A stretch of 64,000 nucleotides of DNA from Polyangiaceae bacterium (GCA_020633235.1 JACKEA010000003.1:310001-374000), one strand, 5' to 3'. Numbered from the stretch's first letter, positions 8,727 to 18,537 are shown. Notes: a model not told the origin generated them from the letters alone. Program-made: numbers and translations.

Positions 8727-8743
8727 AAACTGTCAACAGACTC
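8727..8743 (-). repeat. Right terminal inverted repeat of the IS element
   Basis: Read inward from 8743 on the minus strand: GAGTCTGTTGACAGTTT. The TGTTGACAGTTT block matches the left end exactly. The TTGACA within it could serve as a -35 box. Confidence 0.85.
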
Positions 8744-9091
8744 TAGCTCCGGACACGGTTCACACTCCACGTTGGGGTCTTCCGGGCAATTCCGACCTGC
8801 CATTGCCTGGTTGAGCTGCTGAGCAGACGTTCGTGTGACGGCTTCCAGCGCGCACGGCTCACCGCAGGGGCCGCAGTCGCCCCGCGCGATCATCTCGCAG
8901 TCCGCATCGGAGGCGCAGGGCCCGTGCCGAACGTCGGGCGGCGCCGGCGCAGCAAGAACACCCACGCCGACAGCTTCGGGCTGCGGCGCGGAGGGCGGGG
9001 ATGAGCTGCGCGGAGCTTCACAAGAGGAAGCGACAACCAAGACGGCGCCGACCATGAGCGGCTTCAGCGCCGGCGGACATCGGGAAGGCAT
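8744..9091 (-). pseudogene. 5' part of the IS-interrupted Cys-rich lipoprotein gene
   Basis: 116 codons from the ATG at 9091. Signal peptide MPSRCPPALKPLMVGAVLV then lipobox ASSC, a Pro/Ser linker, and a Cys-rich mature part with CASDADCEMI, GDCGPCGEPC and CEPCPEL, i.e. paired-Cys spacing common in myxobacterial lipoproteins. The frame is broken at the codon CTA where the IS inserted; reading on into the element adds about 21 foreign residues ending ESLA. The missing end is found at 6431-6486. A longer reading up to 9385 in the same frame lacks coding character. Confidence 0.75.
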
Positions 9092-9453
9092 CGCGGCATC
9101 CGTACCACGCAGACGCCCCTGCACGCACCGTCGCCGCACCCCCGGCGCTGGCCTTCTCTGTGTGTTGACGCGTTGGGCCTGAACGCGGTGGTTCCGCGGC
9201 GGACCGACAACACCAGCAGTCGAGATCCGGGGGAGCGGAGTGGGCAGGGCGAGCCCTGGCTCCTGGCGTCTGCCTTTGTTGGGGCGGCGCGATGCCCGTC
9301 GCGGCGCCCGCGGCGTCGGCGTAGGCTCGTGGCATGGCGTTTTCCGGAGGTGTGCGCGGCGGTGGCCATCGGCATGAACGTGCACTTGCCGCCGACGGAC
9401 ACCCTCGATCTGGCAGCCCTCGTCGTCTGTGCGCCCTCGTCACGCGGCGGCGC
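9092..9453. other. 362-bp intergenic stretch
   Basis: Between the start of the interrupted lipoprotein gene and the end of the ClpA-like gene. It holds one copy of the dispersed palindromic element (9190-9210). No convincing gene was seen; open frames here are GC-rich shadows. Confidence 0.5.
9190..9210 (+). repeat. Dispersed intergenic palindromic element, copy 1
   Basis: GGTTCCGCGGCGGACC followed by GACAA; forward orientation. It folds as a short hairpin with one bulge. Confidence 0.55.
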
Positions 9454-11946
9454 TCACTCCGCCGCGGGCGATGACGCGCCGTCCAGGACGTCGATCCCGA
9501 TCTCGCCGTCTTCCACGCTGAGCAGCGCGACGTCCCCCGCCGCGAGCTCACCCCGAAGGATCTTCTCGGCCAGCGGCGCTTCCACCAGCCGCGCGATGGT
9601 GCGCTTCATGGGCCGGGCGCCCAGCGCCGGATCGAAGCCGCCGCCGTCGAGCAGAAAGTCCACCGCGCTGTCGTCCAGCTCCAGGCGCACGCCGCGCTGG
9701 GTGAACAGGGCGCGCCCCACGGAAGAGAGCAGCCTGCGCGCGATCTCGCGCACCTCTTCACGACCCAGCGGCGCGAACACCAGCACCTCGTCGATGCGGT
9801 TGTACAGCTCCGGCGCCAGCGCTGCCCGCGCTGCCGCCGTCACGCCGCGCTCCACGTCGTCCGCGCTGGGCCCGGACTCCGCGCCGAAGCCCACCCGCCG
9901 CCGCGCCGAGCTGCCGCTCGCCTCGGCGCCGATGTTGGACGTCATCAAGATCACGGTGTTGGTGAAGTCCACGGTGCGCCCGCGGCCGTCCGTCAGGCGC
10001 CCCTCGTCGAAGACGCCGAGGAACGTCTCGAGCACCTCCGGGTGCGCCTTCTCGATCTCGTCGAGCAGCACCACCTGGTACGGACGGCGCCGCACGCTCT
10101 CCGTCAGCTGGCCGCCGGCCTCGTGCCCCACGTAGCCGGGCGGCGCGCCGATCAACCTCGCCACCGAGTGCGGCTCGCCGTACTCCGACATGTCGATGCG
10201 CGTCATGGCGCTCTCGGCGTGGAACAACACCTCGGCGATGGCCTTGGCCGTCTCGGTCTTGCCCACGCCCGTGGGTCCCAAGAGCAGGAACGTTCCGATC
10301 GGCCGCCGACTGCCGAGCCCCGCGGCGTTACGCCGGAGAATGCGCGCGATACGACGGATCTGCGACTGGTGGCCGACCACGCGGGCCGCCAGGATGTTCT
10401 CCAAGTCGAGCATGCGATCCGCGTCGGTCTCGAGCAGGCGCTCGACCGGCATGTCCGCCGCCTCGGCGACCACTTCGGCCACCGACTCCACGGTGACGGT
10501 GGTTCCGCCCCGGCGGCGGGTGCGCGCCCCTGCCAGATCCACGACGCTCACGGCCTTGTCCGGCAGCGCGCGCCCCGGCAAGTAGCGCACGGACCAGGCG
10601 ATGGACAGCGCCAGGGCAGCGTCCTCGTATTTGACGTGATGGTGCGCCTCGAAGCTCGGCGCCAGCGCTTCGAGCACCAGGTAGGCGTCCTCGCGGCTGG
10701 GCTCTTCCACCTCCACGGCGGTGAAGCGCCGCGACAGCGCCGGGTCGCCCTCGATCACCTTCTTGTACTCGTCGTGAGTGGTCGCGCCGATGCAGGGCAG
10801 CTCACCCTTGGCCAACGCCAGCTTCAGGTCCGCCGAGATCTCCTCGCCGCCCTCGCCGGAGAACAGCTGGTGGATCTCGTCGAAGAACAGCACCACGCGG
10901 CCTTCGCCCGCGGCCACTTCCTTCTTGATTGCCGCAAAGCGTGCCGCCAGCGCGCCGCGCACGCCGGTACCGGCCAAGAGCTCGGTGATGGGCACCTCGA
11001 TGATCACGCGATCGTCGAGGGACACCACGTCCTCGGCGCTGGCGATGCGCTGCGCCAGGGCGCGCACGACGCTGGTCTTCCCCACGCCGGCGTTGCCCAC
11101 CAAAATGGGATTGTTCGCCTGGCGCTTGGCCAGCACGTCCAGCGCCTGCTCCACCTCCATGTGGCGCCCCACCACCGGATCCAGCTCCCCGCGCGCCGCG
11201 GCCAGCGTCAGGTTTCGCCCCAAGGACGAGATCGTCGCGAACTTCTGCGGCGGTAGCTCGAAGCGGCTGGCGGTGGGCGCCTTCTTCTTCTTCGCGACCG
11301 CGGTCTTCGGGGTCGACTTCGGCAGCGGGCAGGTCGACAGCACTCGTCCACTGGGCGGCGGCCGCGACGGCGCACGCGGCGCCGTGGGATCCGGAACCAG
11401 CGTCGGCGGCGGCGACTTCTTCTCCACGGGTGCCGGCGCCGACGGTGGGAACAAGGGAATGGTGACGCCCGACGGCGAGCGCTTGGCGGGAGCCGCAGCG
11501 CTGACCCTGGGTGCCGGTGCTTCGCGGCGGCCCACCACGCGGCGGAGTCCGAGTCCCACGTTCATGGCGGAGGCCCGGAGCCGACTCACGTCCACGCCCC
11601 GCTGGTCGAGGATGCGGTGCGCCGCCGTGCGGCGGTCGCCCACCAATGCCACGAGCAAGTGCACGGCCCCAGGGACCGGCGCGCCCATGCGCGCGGCGAT
11701 GCCCCGAGACTTCTGCACCGCAGAGCGGATGGGATCGTCGAGCTCGTCGCTCGCGGCGTGCGCGCTTCGAAGCAGCTCGTCCCCATCGAGCTTCTTCTCC
11801 AACAGCAGATCCGACGCCGTGCTCGGCGTCGAGGCAATGGCTGCCAGGAGGTGGGCCGTCGAGACGCGTTCCTTGCGCCGGGCAGCCATCTCCTCAGCGA
11901 GCTTCTTGAGGGCTACCAGCTCGGGCTCGATGAGACGCGACTTCAT
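9454..11946 (-). CDS. ClpA/ClpC-like AAA+ unfoldase
   Basis: 830 aa from ATG 11946 (a GGGGAG lies 12 nt upstream; an alternative GTG adds 9 residues). Order of parts: Clp N-terminal repeat domain (about 1-140), a long Pro/Lys/Ala-rich linker (about 145-235), AAA domain 1 with Walker A GNAGVGKT (284-291) and Walker B VLFFDEIH, AAA domain 2 with Walker A GPTGVGKT (557-564) and Walker B VVLLDEIEKAHPEV, and a C-terminal D2-small domain. There is no ClpB-type coiled-coil middle domain, so it is not a disaggregase of that class. The protein should be an ATP-driven unfoldase; I did not see a clear ClpP-docking IGF/L loop, so ClpP partnership is open. A large inverted repeat lies upstream at 12048-12113. 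Confidence 0.88.
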   Translation of the reverse strand: MKSRLIEPELVALKKLAEEMAARRKERVSTAHLLAAIASTPSTASDLLLEKKLDGDELLRSAHAASDELDDPIRSAVQKSRGIAARMGAPVPGAVHLLVALVGDRRTAAHRILDQRGVDVSRLRASAMNVGLGLRRVVGRREAPAPRVSAAAPAKRSPSGVTIPLFPPSAPAPVEKKSPPPTLVPDPTAPRAPSRPPPSGRVLSTCPLPKSTPKTAVAKKKKAPTASRFELPPQKFATISSLGRNLTLAAARGELDPVVGRHMEVEQALDVLAKRQANNPILVGNAGVGKTSVVRALAQRIASAEDVVSLDDRVIIEVPITELLAGTGVRGALAARFAAIKKEVAAGEGRVVLFFDEIHQLFSGEGGEEISADLKLALAKGELPCIGATTHDEYKKVIEGDPALSRRFTAVEVEEPSREDAYLVLEALAPSFEAHHHVKYEDAALALSIAWSVRYLPGRALPDKAVSVVDLAGARTRRRGGTTVTVESVAEVVAEAADMPVERLLETDADRMLDLENILAARVVGHQSQIRRIARILRRNAAGLGSRRPIGTFLLLGPTGVGKTETAKAIAEVLFHAESAMTRIDMSEYGEPHSVARLIGAPPGYVGHEAGGQLTESVRRRPYQVVLLDEIEKAHPEVLETFLGVFDEGRLTDGRGRTVDFTNTVILMTSNIGAEASGSSARRRVGFGAESGPSADDVERGVTAAARAALAPELYNRIDEVLVFAPLGREEVREIARRLLSSVGRALFTQRGVRLELDDSAVDFLLDGGGFDPALGARPMKRTIARLVEAPLAEKILRGELAAGDVALLSVEDGEIGIDVLDGASSPAAE

Positions 11947-12019
11947 GGGACACGACTCCCCATCTAGGGGCACGGTCCGACGTTTCGCAGCTTCCGGCGC
12001 CAGCGGCCAAGTTCCGCGC

Positions 12020-12035
12020 TCTGTCCTGCGACAGA
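12020..12035. promoter_or_regulatory. Short inverted repeat upstream of the ClpA-like gene
   Basis: TCTGTC-CTGC-GACAGA, 6-bp arms. It lies between the larger inverted repeat and the ClpA-like start, so it may be a regulator site or leader hairpin. Confidence 0.35.
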
Positions 12036-12047
12036 CACCGGCGCACT

Positions 12048-12113
12048 GTCCGAAAAGCGGACATCAAAGGCCGTTTCGGAGAGTGAGCGGCCCCCAATGT
12101 CCGCTTTTCGGAC
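12048..12113. promoter_or_regulatory. 17-bp perfect inverted repeat, paired operator candidate
   Basis: Arms 12048-12064 and 12097-12113, GTCCGAAAAGCGGACAT and its exact complement, 32 bp apart. Each arm is itself a dyad (GTCCG-AAAAG-CGGAC). It lies about 100-170 bp upstream of the ClpA-like start and just past the end of the kinase gene. The distance suits binding of a dimeric activator or repressor to two sites. Confidence 0.55.
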
Positions 12114-12129
12114 CTCGCCCGGGCGCGGC

Positions 12130-13395
<1,266 letters not shown>

Positions 13396-13419
13396 CCTCG
13401 GGAGGGGACGCTACCACGG

Positions 13420-15549
13420 TCAGCGGCGCGAGGGTGACGGCTCGGATTTGGCGATGCGGATGCGAGCGTCCACCGCCAGCACGCCGCTCCCGGGGGGAAG
13501 CGCGATCAGCGGATTGATGTCGAGCTCCAGGATCTCCGGCACGTCCGCTACCAGCCGGGAGATCCGCAGGAGCGTGTCCACCAGCGCCTCCCGGTCGGCC
13601 GGCGGCTCACCGCGGAAGCCATCCAACAAGCAGGAGCCGCGGATACCGTCGAGCATTTCTCGAGCATCCAGATCCGTGAGCGGAGGCACGCGGAACACCA
13701 CGTCCTTCCAGACCTCGACCGAGACGCCGCCCATCCCGAAGCCGATCAGGGGGCCGAACTGCGCGTCGTGGGTCACGCCCACGAAGGTCTCGAGGCCCCG
13801 CTGTGCCATCGCTTGCACCACGACGCCGTCCATCTTGGAGTCGAGCCCCTGCTCCGCGAGACGCATGCGGAGCCCCGCGAACGCGTCTTCCACGGCTTCT
13901 CGCCGCAAGAGGCCCAGCACCACGCCGCTCACGTCGGACTTGTGGGTGATCTCCCGGCTCATCAACTTGAGAGCGACGGGAAAGCCGATGGCCTCCGCCG
14001 CCTCGCCGGCCTCGCGCATGGTGGTGGCAAAGCGCGTCGCCGGCATGGCGATGCCGTAAGCCCCGAGCAGCTCGTTCACCTCGCTGGCGTCGAGCCAGCG
14101 GCCTTCATCCGACACGTCCTTCAGCACGGGCTGAGCGCGCTCCGGCGTCACGTCGGCGAGCTCCGGCACCTCACCCGCGGGGCGCGCCAGCCAGCGGCCG
14201 TAGCTCACGGCCCGCGACAGCGCGATGGCCGCTGCCTCCGGGAACGCGTAGGACGGAAAGCGCCCTTCCCGCAGGGACGACAGCGCCTCCGGCACGCCGT
14301 GCGTCCCCATGAAGCAAGTGAGCACGGGCTTTTCGGCGCCGGCCGCGCCCTGACGGATGGCCGTGGCCACGGCCGCGGGCTCGGTCACGATGGGCGGCAC
14401 GAACAGCACCAGCACGGCGTCGATCTGCTCGTCTGCCAGCAACAGCCCGAGAGCGCGTTCGTAGGACGACGCCGGTGCGCTGGCGATCATGTCCACCGGA
14501 TTCTTCACCGACGCCTCCGGCGGCAAGAACTCGAGCAGCGCCTGCTCGGTCTTGGGAGACAGGCGCGGTAGCGACAGGCCACGACTCTCGCACGCGTCCG
14601 ACGCCATGATGCCGGGGCCGCCGGCGTTGGTGAGGATGGCCACCCGCGATCCCTTGGGCACCGGCTGGTTGCCGAGCAGCATGGCCATGTCGAACAGCTC
14701 TTCTATGGTGTCGGTGCGGATCACGCCCGCCTGACCGAGCAGCGCGTCCACCGCAACGTCGAGCCCCGCCAGCGCTCCGGTGTGAGACGACGCCGCCCGC
14801 GCGCCGGCTTCCGTGCGACCGCTCTTGACCACCACGATGGGCTTCACTCGGCTCACCTTGCGGGAAAGATCCATGAAGCGCCGCGGATTCCCGAGGCTCT
14901 CGAGGTACAGCAAGATCACCTTCACCGTGGGATCCGCGCCCCAGTACGACACCAGATCGTTGCCGGACACGTCCGCCTTGTTGCCCATGCTCACGAACTG
15001 CCGCACGCCGATGCCGAGATCCCGCGCGTAGTCGAGAATTGCCAGGCCCAGTGCGCCGGACTGCGAAGAGAACGCGACGTTGCCCGCCGGCGGCCAAGTG
15101 GGCGCGAAGGTCGCATCCAGCCGCACGTCTTCCGCGGTGTTCAAGATGCCGAGGCAGTTCGGCCCCACCATGCGCATGCCGTAGCCGCGCACCTTGCGGG
15201 TGATCGCGTCCTGCAGCGCGCGCCCCTCCGCACCCGTCTCGCCGAAGCCGGCGCTGATCACCACCAGCGCTCGCACGCCTTTCTGCCCGCACTCCTCCAC
15301 GGCGGCGAGCACCTTGTCCCGCGGCACCACCAGGAGAGCCAGATCCACCTCGTCGGGGATGTCGCCCACGGTGGGGTACGCCTTCACGGACTGCACCACG
15401 GCGGCCGTGGGATTCACGGGATACACCGCGCCCGCGAAGTCGTTGGCCAGAAGGTTGTGGAAGATCTCCCCTGCGATGGTTCCGCGACGGCGAGAAGCGC
15501 CGATCACGGCGACGGAACGTGGTCGAAAGAGTGCGTCGAGGTCTGTCAC
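13420..15549 (-). CDS. ADP-forming acyl-CoA (acetyl-CoA) synthetase, alpha-beta fusion
   Basis: 709 aa. N-terminal CoA-binding Rossmann domain (FRPRSVAVIGASRRRGTIAG), succinyl-CoA-ligase-like domain with NCLGILN and the phospho-His segment SHTGALAG (about 258), then an ATP-grasp domain from about residue 490 (PVALKLMSREITHKSDVSG, DINPLIALP). This arrangement is that of NDP-forming acyl-CoA synthetases and of the synthetase-like part of protein acetyltransferases. No GNAT domain is attached, so it is probably the enzyme that converts acyl-CoA, ADP and phosphate to acid, CoA and ATP, or the reverse. Cytoplasmic. Confidence 0.9.
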   Translation of the reverse strand: MTDLDALFRPRSVAVIGASRRRGTIAGEIFHNLLANDFAGAVYPVNPTAAVVQSVKAYPTVGDIPDEVDLALLVVPRDKVLAAVEECGQKGVRALVVISAGFGETGAEGRALQDAITRKVRGYGMRMVGPNCLGILNTAEDVRLDATFAPTWPPAGNVAFSSQSGALGLAILDYARDLGIGVRQFVSMGNKADVSGNDLVSYWGADPTVKVILLYLESLGNPRRFMDLSRKVSRVKPIVVVKSGRTEAGARAASSHTGALAGLDVAVDALLGQAGVIRTDTIEELFDMAMLLGNQPVPKGSRVAILTNAGGPGIMASDACESRGLSLPRLSPKTEQALLEFLPPEASVKNPVDMIASAPASSYERALGLLLADEQIDAVLVLFVPPIVTEPAAVATAIRQGAAGAEKPVLTCFMGTHGVPEALSSLREGRFPSYAFPEAAAIALSRAVSYGRWLARPAGEVPELADVTPERAQPVLKDVSDEGRWLDASEVNELLGAYGIAMPATRFATTMREAGEAAEAIGFPVALKLMSREITHKSDVSGVVLGLLRREAVEDAFAGLRMRLAEQGLDSKMDGVVVQAMAQRGLETFVGVTHDAQFGPLIGFGMGGVSVEVWKDVVFRVPPLTDLDAREMLDGIRGSCLLDGFRGEPPADREALVDTLLRISRLVADVPEILELDINPLIALPPGSGVLAVDARIRIAKSEPSPSRR

Positions 15550-15616
15550 GGCGGCGCACTATGGCATGACGCGCGCTGTCGTCGACCCCTCGCCTCCTCC
15601 TTCTCCAAAGGCATGA

Positions 15617-15640
15617 TTTTTGTTGGTTCGCCGCGGAACC
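15617..15640 (-). repeat. Dispersed intergenic palindromic element, copy 2
   Basis: Plus strand TTTTTGTTGGTTCG then CCGCGGAACC; reverse orientation. In the divergent region between the acyl-CoA synthetase and the GIDE-like gene. Confidence 0.55.
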
Positions 15641-15710
15641 ACCCCGCAGCGAACGTCACAATGACGTCGCATTTCGAGACAAGACGCCTCGGATCGACTC
15701 CAATGGCAGC

Positions 15711-16490
15711 GTGGAGCCGGTGCTCTTGGGGTTGGGACTCGCGGGGACGGCGGCCGCCGTGATCGCGCTCCGGACGTGGCAGGCGCGCGCGGCGTCCAAG
15801 CGAGGGCCCACGGCACCGATACGCGAAGGGCGCACCACGGTGGTGGGCGTGGTGGAGCTCATGGGCGAGGCCGTGGTCTCACCGCTCAGTCGACAGACGT
15901 GCGTGGCGTTCGACGTGGAAGTCTTCGAGGCCGGGGCCGAAACGCCGTTTGCGCGCCTGTCCGGCTGCGCGCCGTTCCGGCTCCACACCGCCGACGGCAC
16001 CGTGGAGGTGATGTCCGAAGGCGGCCAGGTCGTGCTGCGCTCGAACCGTTCGGAGCTGATCACGGATCCGGCCCTCTTGTGGGACGTGCTGGAGAAGGTG
16101 GAAGCGGACGCGGACCAGTACGAAGCAGCCTGGGCCGAGGAGTCCTACTTCGTGGCGGGACAGCGCTTGCGCGTCACGGGGCAGGCGCGCCGAGCGGTGG
16201 AGCCGACGTCGGCCGGAGCATCCTACCGATCCCGGCTGAGCCAGTACTGGGTGCTCGAGCCGGATGGCGACACGCTCACCTTGGACGTGGAGCACGGCGA
16301 CGACGAAGGGGTCGTGAAGGAGCGCCCATGGCACGCGCCCGCTGGGGCGATCGCCTGGCTCGAGCGCCACGGCACCACCTGTCCCCACTGCCTGCAAAGC
16401 TCGAAGCGCGTGCGCTACGTGGACGACGGCATCTCCGAACCGTTCCTGGTGTGCGCCGCCTGCGGTCGCTCCTTCGAGCTGACGGAGTGA
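15711..16490 (+). CDS. GIDE-like membrane protein with C-terminal zinc ribbon
   Basis: 259 aa from a GTG; no in-frame ATG fits upstream. One N-terminal hydrophobic segment (VLLGLGLAGTAAAVIAL) anchors it. Residues about 40-220 resemble the GIDE/BAM E3-ligase-like domain of bacterial membrane proteins (VVGVVELMGEAVVSPLSR, then CVAFDVEVFE). The C-terminus has two Cys pairs, CPHC and CAAC, spaced as a zinc ribbon. Function of bacterial GIDE domains is not established; a membrane-associated regulatory role is inferred. Divergent from the acyl-CoA synthetase gene. Confidence 0.6.
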   Translation: MEPVLLGLGLAGTAAAVIALRTWQARAASKRGPTAPIREGRTTVVGVVELMGEAVVSPLSRQTCVAFDVEVFEAGAETPFARLSGCAPFRLHTADGTVEVMSEGGQVVLRSNRSELITDPALLWDVLEKVEADADQYEAAWAEESYFVAGQRLRVTGQARRAVEPTSAGASYRSRLSQYWVLEPDGDTLTLDVEHGDDEGVVKERPWHAPAGAIAWLERHGTTCPHCLQSSKRVRYVDDGISEPFLVCAACGRSFELTE

Positions 16491-16601
16491 GTCACGGCTC
16501 GCGATGTTCCCTCCTTCGACCGCGCGGGAGTGTCCAGAGAGGTGGGGTTCCTCGAGGGTTCGCGGCTTGCGGCCCTGGCCCAAGGTAGTAACATTGCTAC
16601 A

Positions 16602-16874
16602 ATGAAGAAACGGCGCGGCAAGGCGACGCAGATGACCAGTCGCGAGTTCAACCAACAGACCGCCCGGGCGAAACGTGCTGCGGCCGAGGGACCCGTCGTA
16701 GTCACTGATCGCGGTCGGCCTTCCTACGTGTTGATGAGCTACGACGCGTACCGCAAGCTTGCGGAGCAGTCGGGAAGCCTGATCGATGTCCTCGGCCGGC
16801 CGCATGGCGTTGCGGACGTGACGTTCAGTCCGCCACGTTCGAGAGAGCGCTCGAAACCGGCGACGCTGGACTGA
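16602..16874 (+). CDS. Phd/YefM-type antitoxin
   Basis: 90 aa from ATG 16602; ATG 16632 (MTSREFNQQTARAKRAA) is the alternative and matches the usual Phd N-terminus. Signature SREFNQQTARAKRAA...GPVVVTDRGRPSYVLMSYDAYRKL identifies the DNA-binding Phd/YefM fold; the tail is the toxin-neutralising part. Stop overlaps the toxin start by one base (TGATG). A partial dyad, GTAGTAACATTGCTAC, sits just before ATG 16602 and could be the autoregulatory operator. Partner toxin is a PIN protein rather than Doc or YoeB. Confidence 0.85.
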   Translation: MKKRRGKATQMTSREFNQQTARAKRAAAEGPVVVTDRGRPSYVLMSYDAYRKLAEQSGSLIDVLGRPHGVADVTFSPPRSRERSKPATLD

Positions 16875-17296
16875 TGTTCCTCCTCGACACGAACGTGGTG
16901 TCCGAGCTGCGGAAGGTCGCCGCGGGCAAGGCGGACGCGGGAGTCTCGAGTTGGGCTCGCGCAACCGACGCCAACGCCATGTTCATCTCGGTCATCACGG
17001 TGCATGAGCTCGAGCACGGGGTTCGCCTTGCGGAGCGTCGCGATCGCCGGAAGGGCGCACTTCTGCGTCAGTGGTTGGACGGTAGCGTGCTTCCTGGATT
17101 TGCTGGCCGCATCCTGGCTGTAGACGTGGAAGCTGCTCGCGCTGCCGTCGGGTTGCACGTGCCGGATCCCGCGCCTTTTCGCGATGCGCTCATTGGGGCC
17201 AGCGCGCTCGTGCACGGCATGACGGTAGTGACTCGGAACGTCGTCGACTTCGAGCGCTTCCCGGGGATTCGAGTGCTAAACCCGTGGAAGAAGTAG
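16874..17296 (+). CDS. PIN-domain ribonuclease toxin (VapC-like)
   Basis: 140 aa. N-terminal LLDTNVVSEL has the first PIN acidic residue, VITVHELEHG the second (E), and the C-terminal part gives DALIGASALVHGMTVVTRNVVDFERFPGIRVLNPW with the remaining acidic residues. All four expected acidic positions are present. PIN toxins cleave RNA (tRNA or rRNA in studied VapCs) when freed from their antitoxin. One-base overlap with the Phd gene upstream marks an operon. Confidence 0.88.
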   Translation: MFLLDTNVVSELRKVAAGKADAGVSSWARATDANAMFISVITVHELEHGVRLAERRDRRKGALLRQWLDGSVLPGFAGRILAVDVEAARAAVGLHVPDPAPFRDALIGASALVHGMTVVTRNVVDFERFPGIRVLNPWKK

Positions 17297-17417
17297 CGCG
17301 GCGAGGTTCAGCTGCTATCTGGGCGGCGGGACCGATCGGGTGCGGCTGAATTTCCCGCGTGCTCGCCGCGTGGCTCCCGCCGACGCCCCGCATACGCCGC
17401 TCTGCTCCGGGCGCGAT

Positions 17418-17437
17418 GTTTCCGCGGCGGACCGACA
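17418..17437 (+). repeat. Dispersed intergenic palindromic element, copy 3
   Basis: GTTTCCGCGGCGGACC then GACA; forward orientation, between two converging toxin genes. Confidence 0.5.
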
Positions 17438-17464
17438 TCCTGGCGGGAAGCTGCCGTCGTTCGA

Positions 17465-17899
17465 TCAGGCTTCCTGCAGCGGATGGCGGTGCCTGAGGCC
17501 CGCGAAGCGCGCGAAGTCCGAGTCCGCGGTCACGAATTCGCAGCCGTGTTCCATGGCCAACGCGGCGTGGTACGCGTCCGCGACGAGCTTGCCGCGCGCC
17601 TTGGCTGCGACGCAGAGCCGTTCGAAGATCTCCCAGCTCCTTGCGCCGTGAGTCAGCAAGCGGGCGTTCGACCGGTCCCGCAGCCGGCGGACGAATTCGA
17701 AAGCGTCGGGCGTCGTCGTCGGATGCTCCCAGATCCGAGGGTTGGTGACGATGCGCACGAACCCCGACGCTCCCAGCTCCGAGATGGCGAACGGCTCAGC
17801 GCCTTCGGCAAGATCCTCGAGCCACCGAGCGTACCGGTCGTGCTCCGGAGCTTCCCTGCGGTGGGCGTAGATCAGGACGTTGACGTCAGGAAGCAGCAT
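17465..17899 (-). CDS. PIN-domain toxin (VapC-like)
   Basis: 144 aa starting at MLLPDVNVLIYAHRREAPEH (ATG 17899), overlapping the antitoxin stop by 14 bp. PIN acidic residues: D in LLPDVN, E in ISELGASGFVRIV, D in LVADAYHAAL and D in TADSDFARF. The phrase WLEDLAEG...FAISELGASG is typical of the VapC subgroup found in actinobacteria and myxobacteria. Complete length for the family. Confidence 0.86.
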   Translation of the reverse strand: MLLPDVNVLIYAHRREAPEHDRYARWLEDLAEGAEPFAISELGASGFVRIVTNPRIWEHPTTTPDAFEFVRRLRDRSNARLLTHGARSWEIFERLCVAAKARGKLVADAYHAALAMEHGCEFVTADSDFARFAGLRHRHPLQEA

Positions 17900-18161
17900 T
17901 GCGCCGTACCTGCGGGATACCAAGGCTCGCGGCGTCTTCGTCCTCTTCCACCGCCCGCACCTCTTCGGCGGACGGAAACCGCGCCGACGGGTCACCTCTC
18001 ACCAGAAGCTGGAAGCGGGCATCCTTTGCCGCGCTCCGCTTCGCCCCGAGGTAGGCAGACAGTGCGTCGCTCACGAGGGCGCCCAGGGTACGGCCCTCCG
18101 CGCGCGCCAGCTGTTTGGCCCGCTCGAGAATTCGGGCATCGATGTCCACCGTCGTGCGCAT
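17886..18161 (-). CDS. Ribbon-helix-helix antitoxin (VapB-like)
   Basis: 91 aa. N-terminal MRTTVDIDARILERAKQLA followed by GRTLGALVSDALSAYL is a ribbon-helix-helix DNA-binding fold; the acidic C-terminus (VEEDEDAASLGIPQVRR) is the toxin-binding tail. The stop lies 14 bp inside the toxin gene. Expected to neutralise the PIN toxin and repress the operon. Confidence 0.85.
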   Translation of the reverse strand: MRTTVDIDARILERAKQLARAEGRTLGALVSDALSAYLGAKRSAAKDARFQLLVRGDPSARFPSAEEVRAVEEDEDAASLGIPQVRRNAAS

Positions 18162-18305
18162 GCCTCAGTGGTAACACATGCGCATCATGATGCAACGAGT
18201 GATGCATGGCGCATCAAGCGGCGCTCCGCTCGCGGTTTGTGCCGCACCCCGACCGGCGCGAGCTCGCGCTTGAACGAGACCCCTCGATTGGGAAGATCTT
18301 CCTAC

Positions 18306-18533
18306 ATGACCACGATACTGTCGAAAAAGGGTCAAATCGTCCTGCCCGCCGAAGTACGAGAGCAGCTTGGCTTGGAGGCAGGCGACGATTTCGAGGTGCT
18401 GGTCGAGGACGACCAAACCATCGTGCTCCGTCGCATCAACTCACCGCCAAACAAGGGCTTGATTGACTTGCTGCTGCAATGCCCGCACTCGTTCGAGGTC
18501 CCCCGCGTGACCGAGACGAGTCTCCGGCGGTAG
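18306..18533 (+). CDS. AbrB/MazE-type antitoxin, partner toxin decayed
   Basis: 75 aa from ATG 18306. MTTILSKKGQIVLPAEVREQL then GLEAGDDFEVLVEDDQTIVLRRI is a swapped-hairpin AbrB domain. The C-terminal 25 residues (LIDLLLQCPHSFEVPR) are the usual VapB-type toxin-contact tail. The toxin gene that follows is a remnant, so this antitoxin may now be free or may act on other PIN proteins. Confidence 0.8.
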   Translation: MTTILSKKGQIVLPAEVREQLGLEAGDDFEVLVEDDQTIVLRRINSPPNKGLIDLLLQCPHSFEVPRVTETSLRR

Positions 18534-18537
18534 CGCT

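Larger units (their letters stand above)
6487..8743 (-). mobile_element. 2,257-bp IS5/IS427-like insertion sequence carrying tnpB
   Basis: Ends were set three ways. First, inverted ends: AAGCGTGTTGACAGTTT at 6487 and GAGTCTGTTGACAGTTT read inward from 8743, sharing a perfect 12-bp block TGTTGACAGTTT. Second, a TA on both sides (6485-6486, 8744-8745), the duplication expected for IS427-type elements at CTAG. Third, excision with one TA restores an intact lipoprotein frame. The element holds a DDE transposase and a tnpB, both on the minus strand and overlapping. A plain IS427-type element would be under 1 kb, so about 1.4 kb is passenger. Confidence 0.88.

Noticed and set aside
8678..9385. 235-residue version of the interrupted lipoprotein
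   Set aside because: Residues before 9091 lack coding features and the last 21 lie in the IS element.
11946..12046. Sigma-54 promoter before the ClpA-like gene
   Set aside because: A TGGCGC and CTGC pair is present but the spacing is one base off the required GG-N10-GC.
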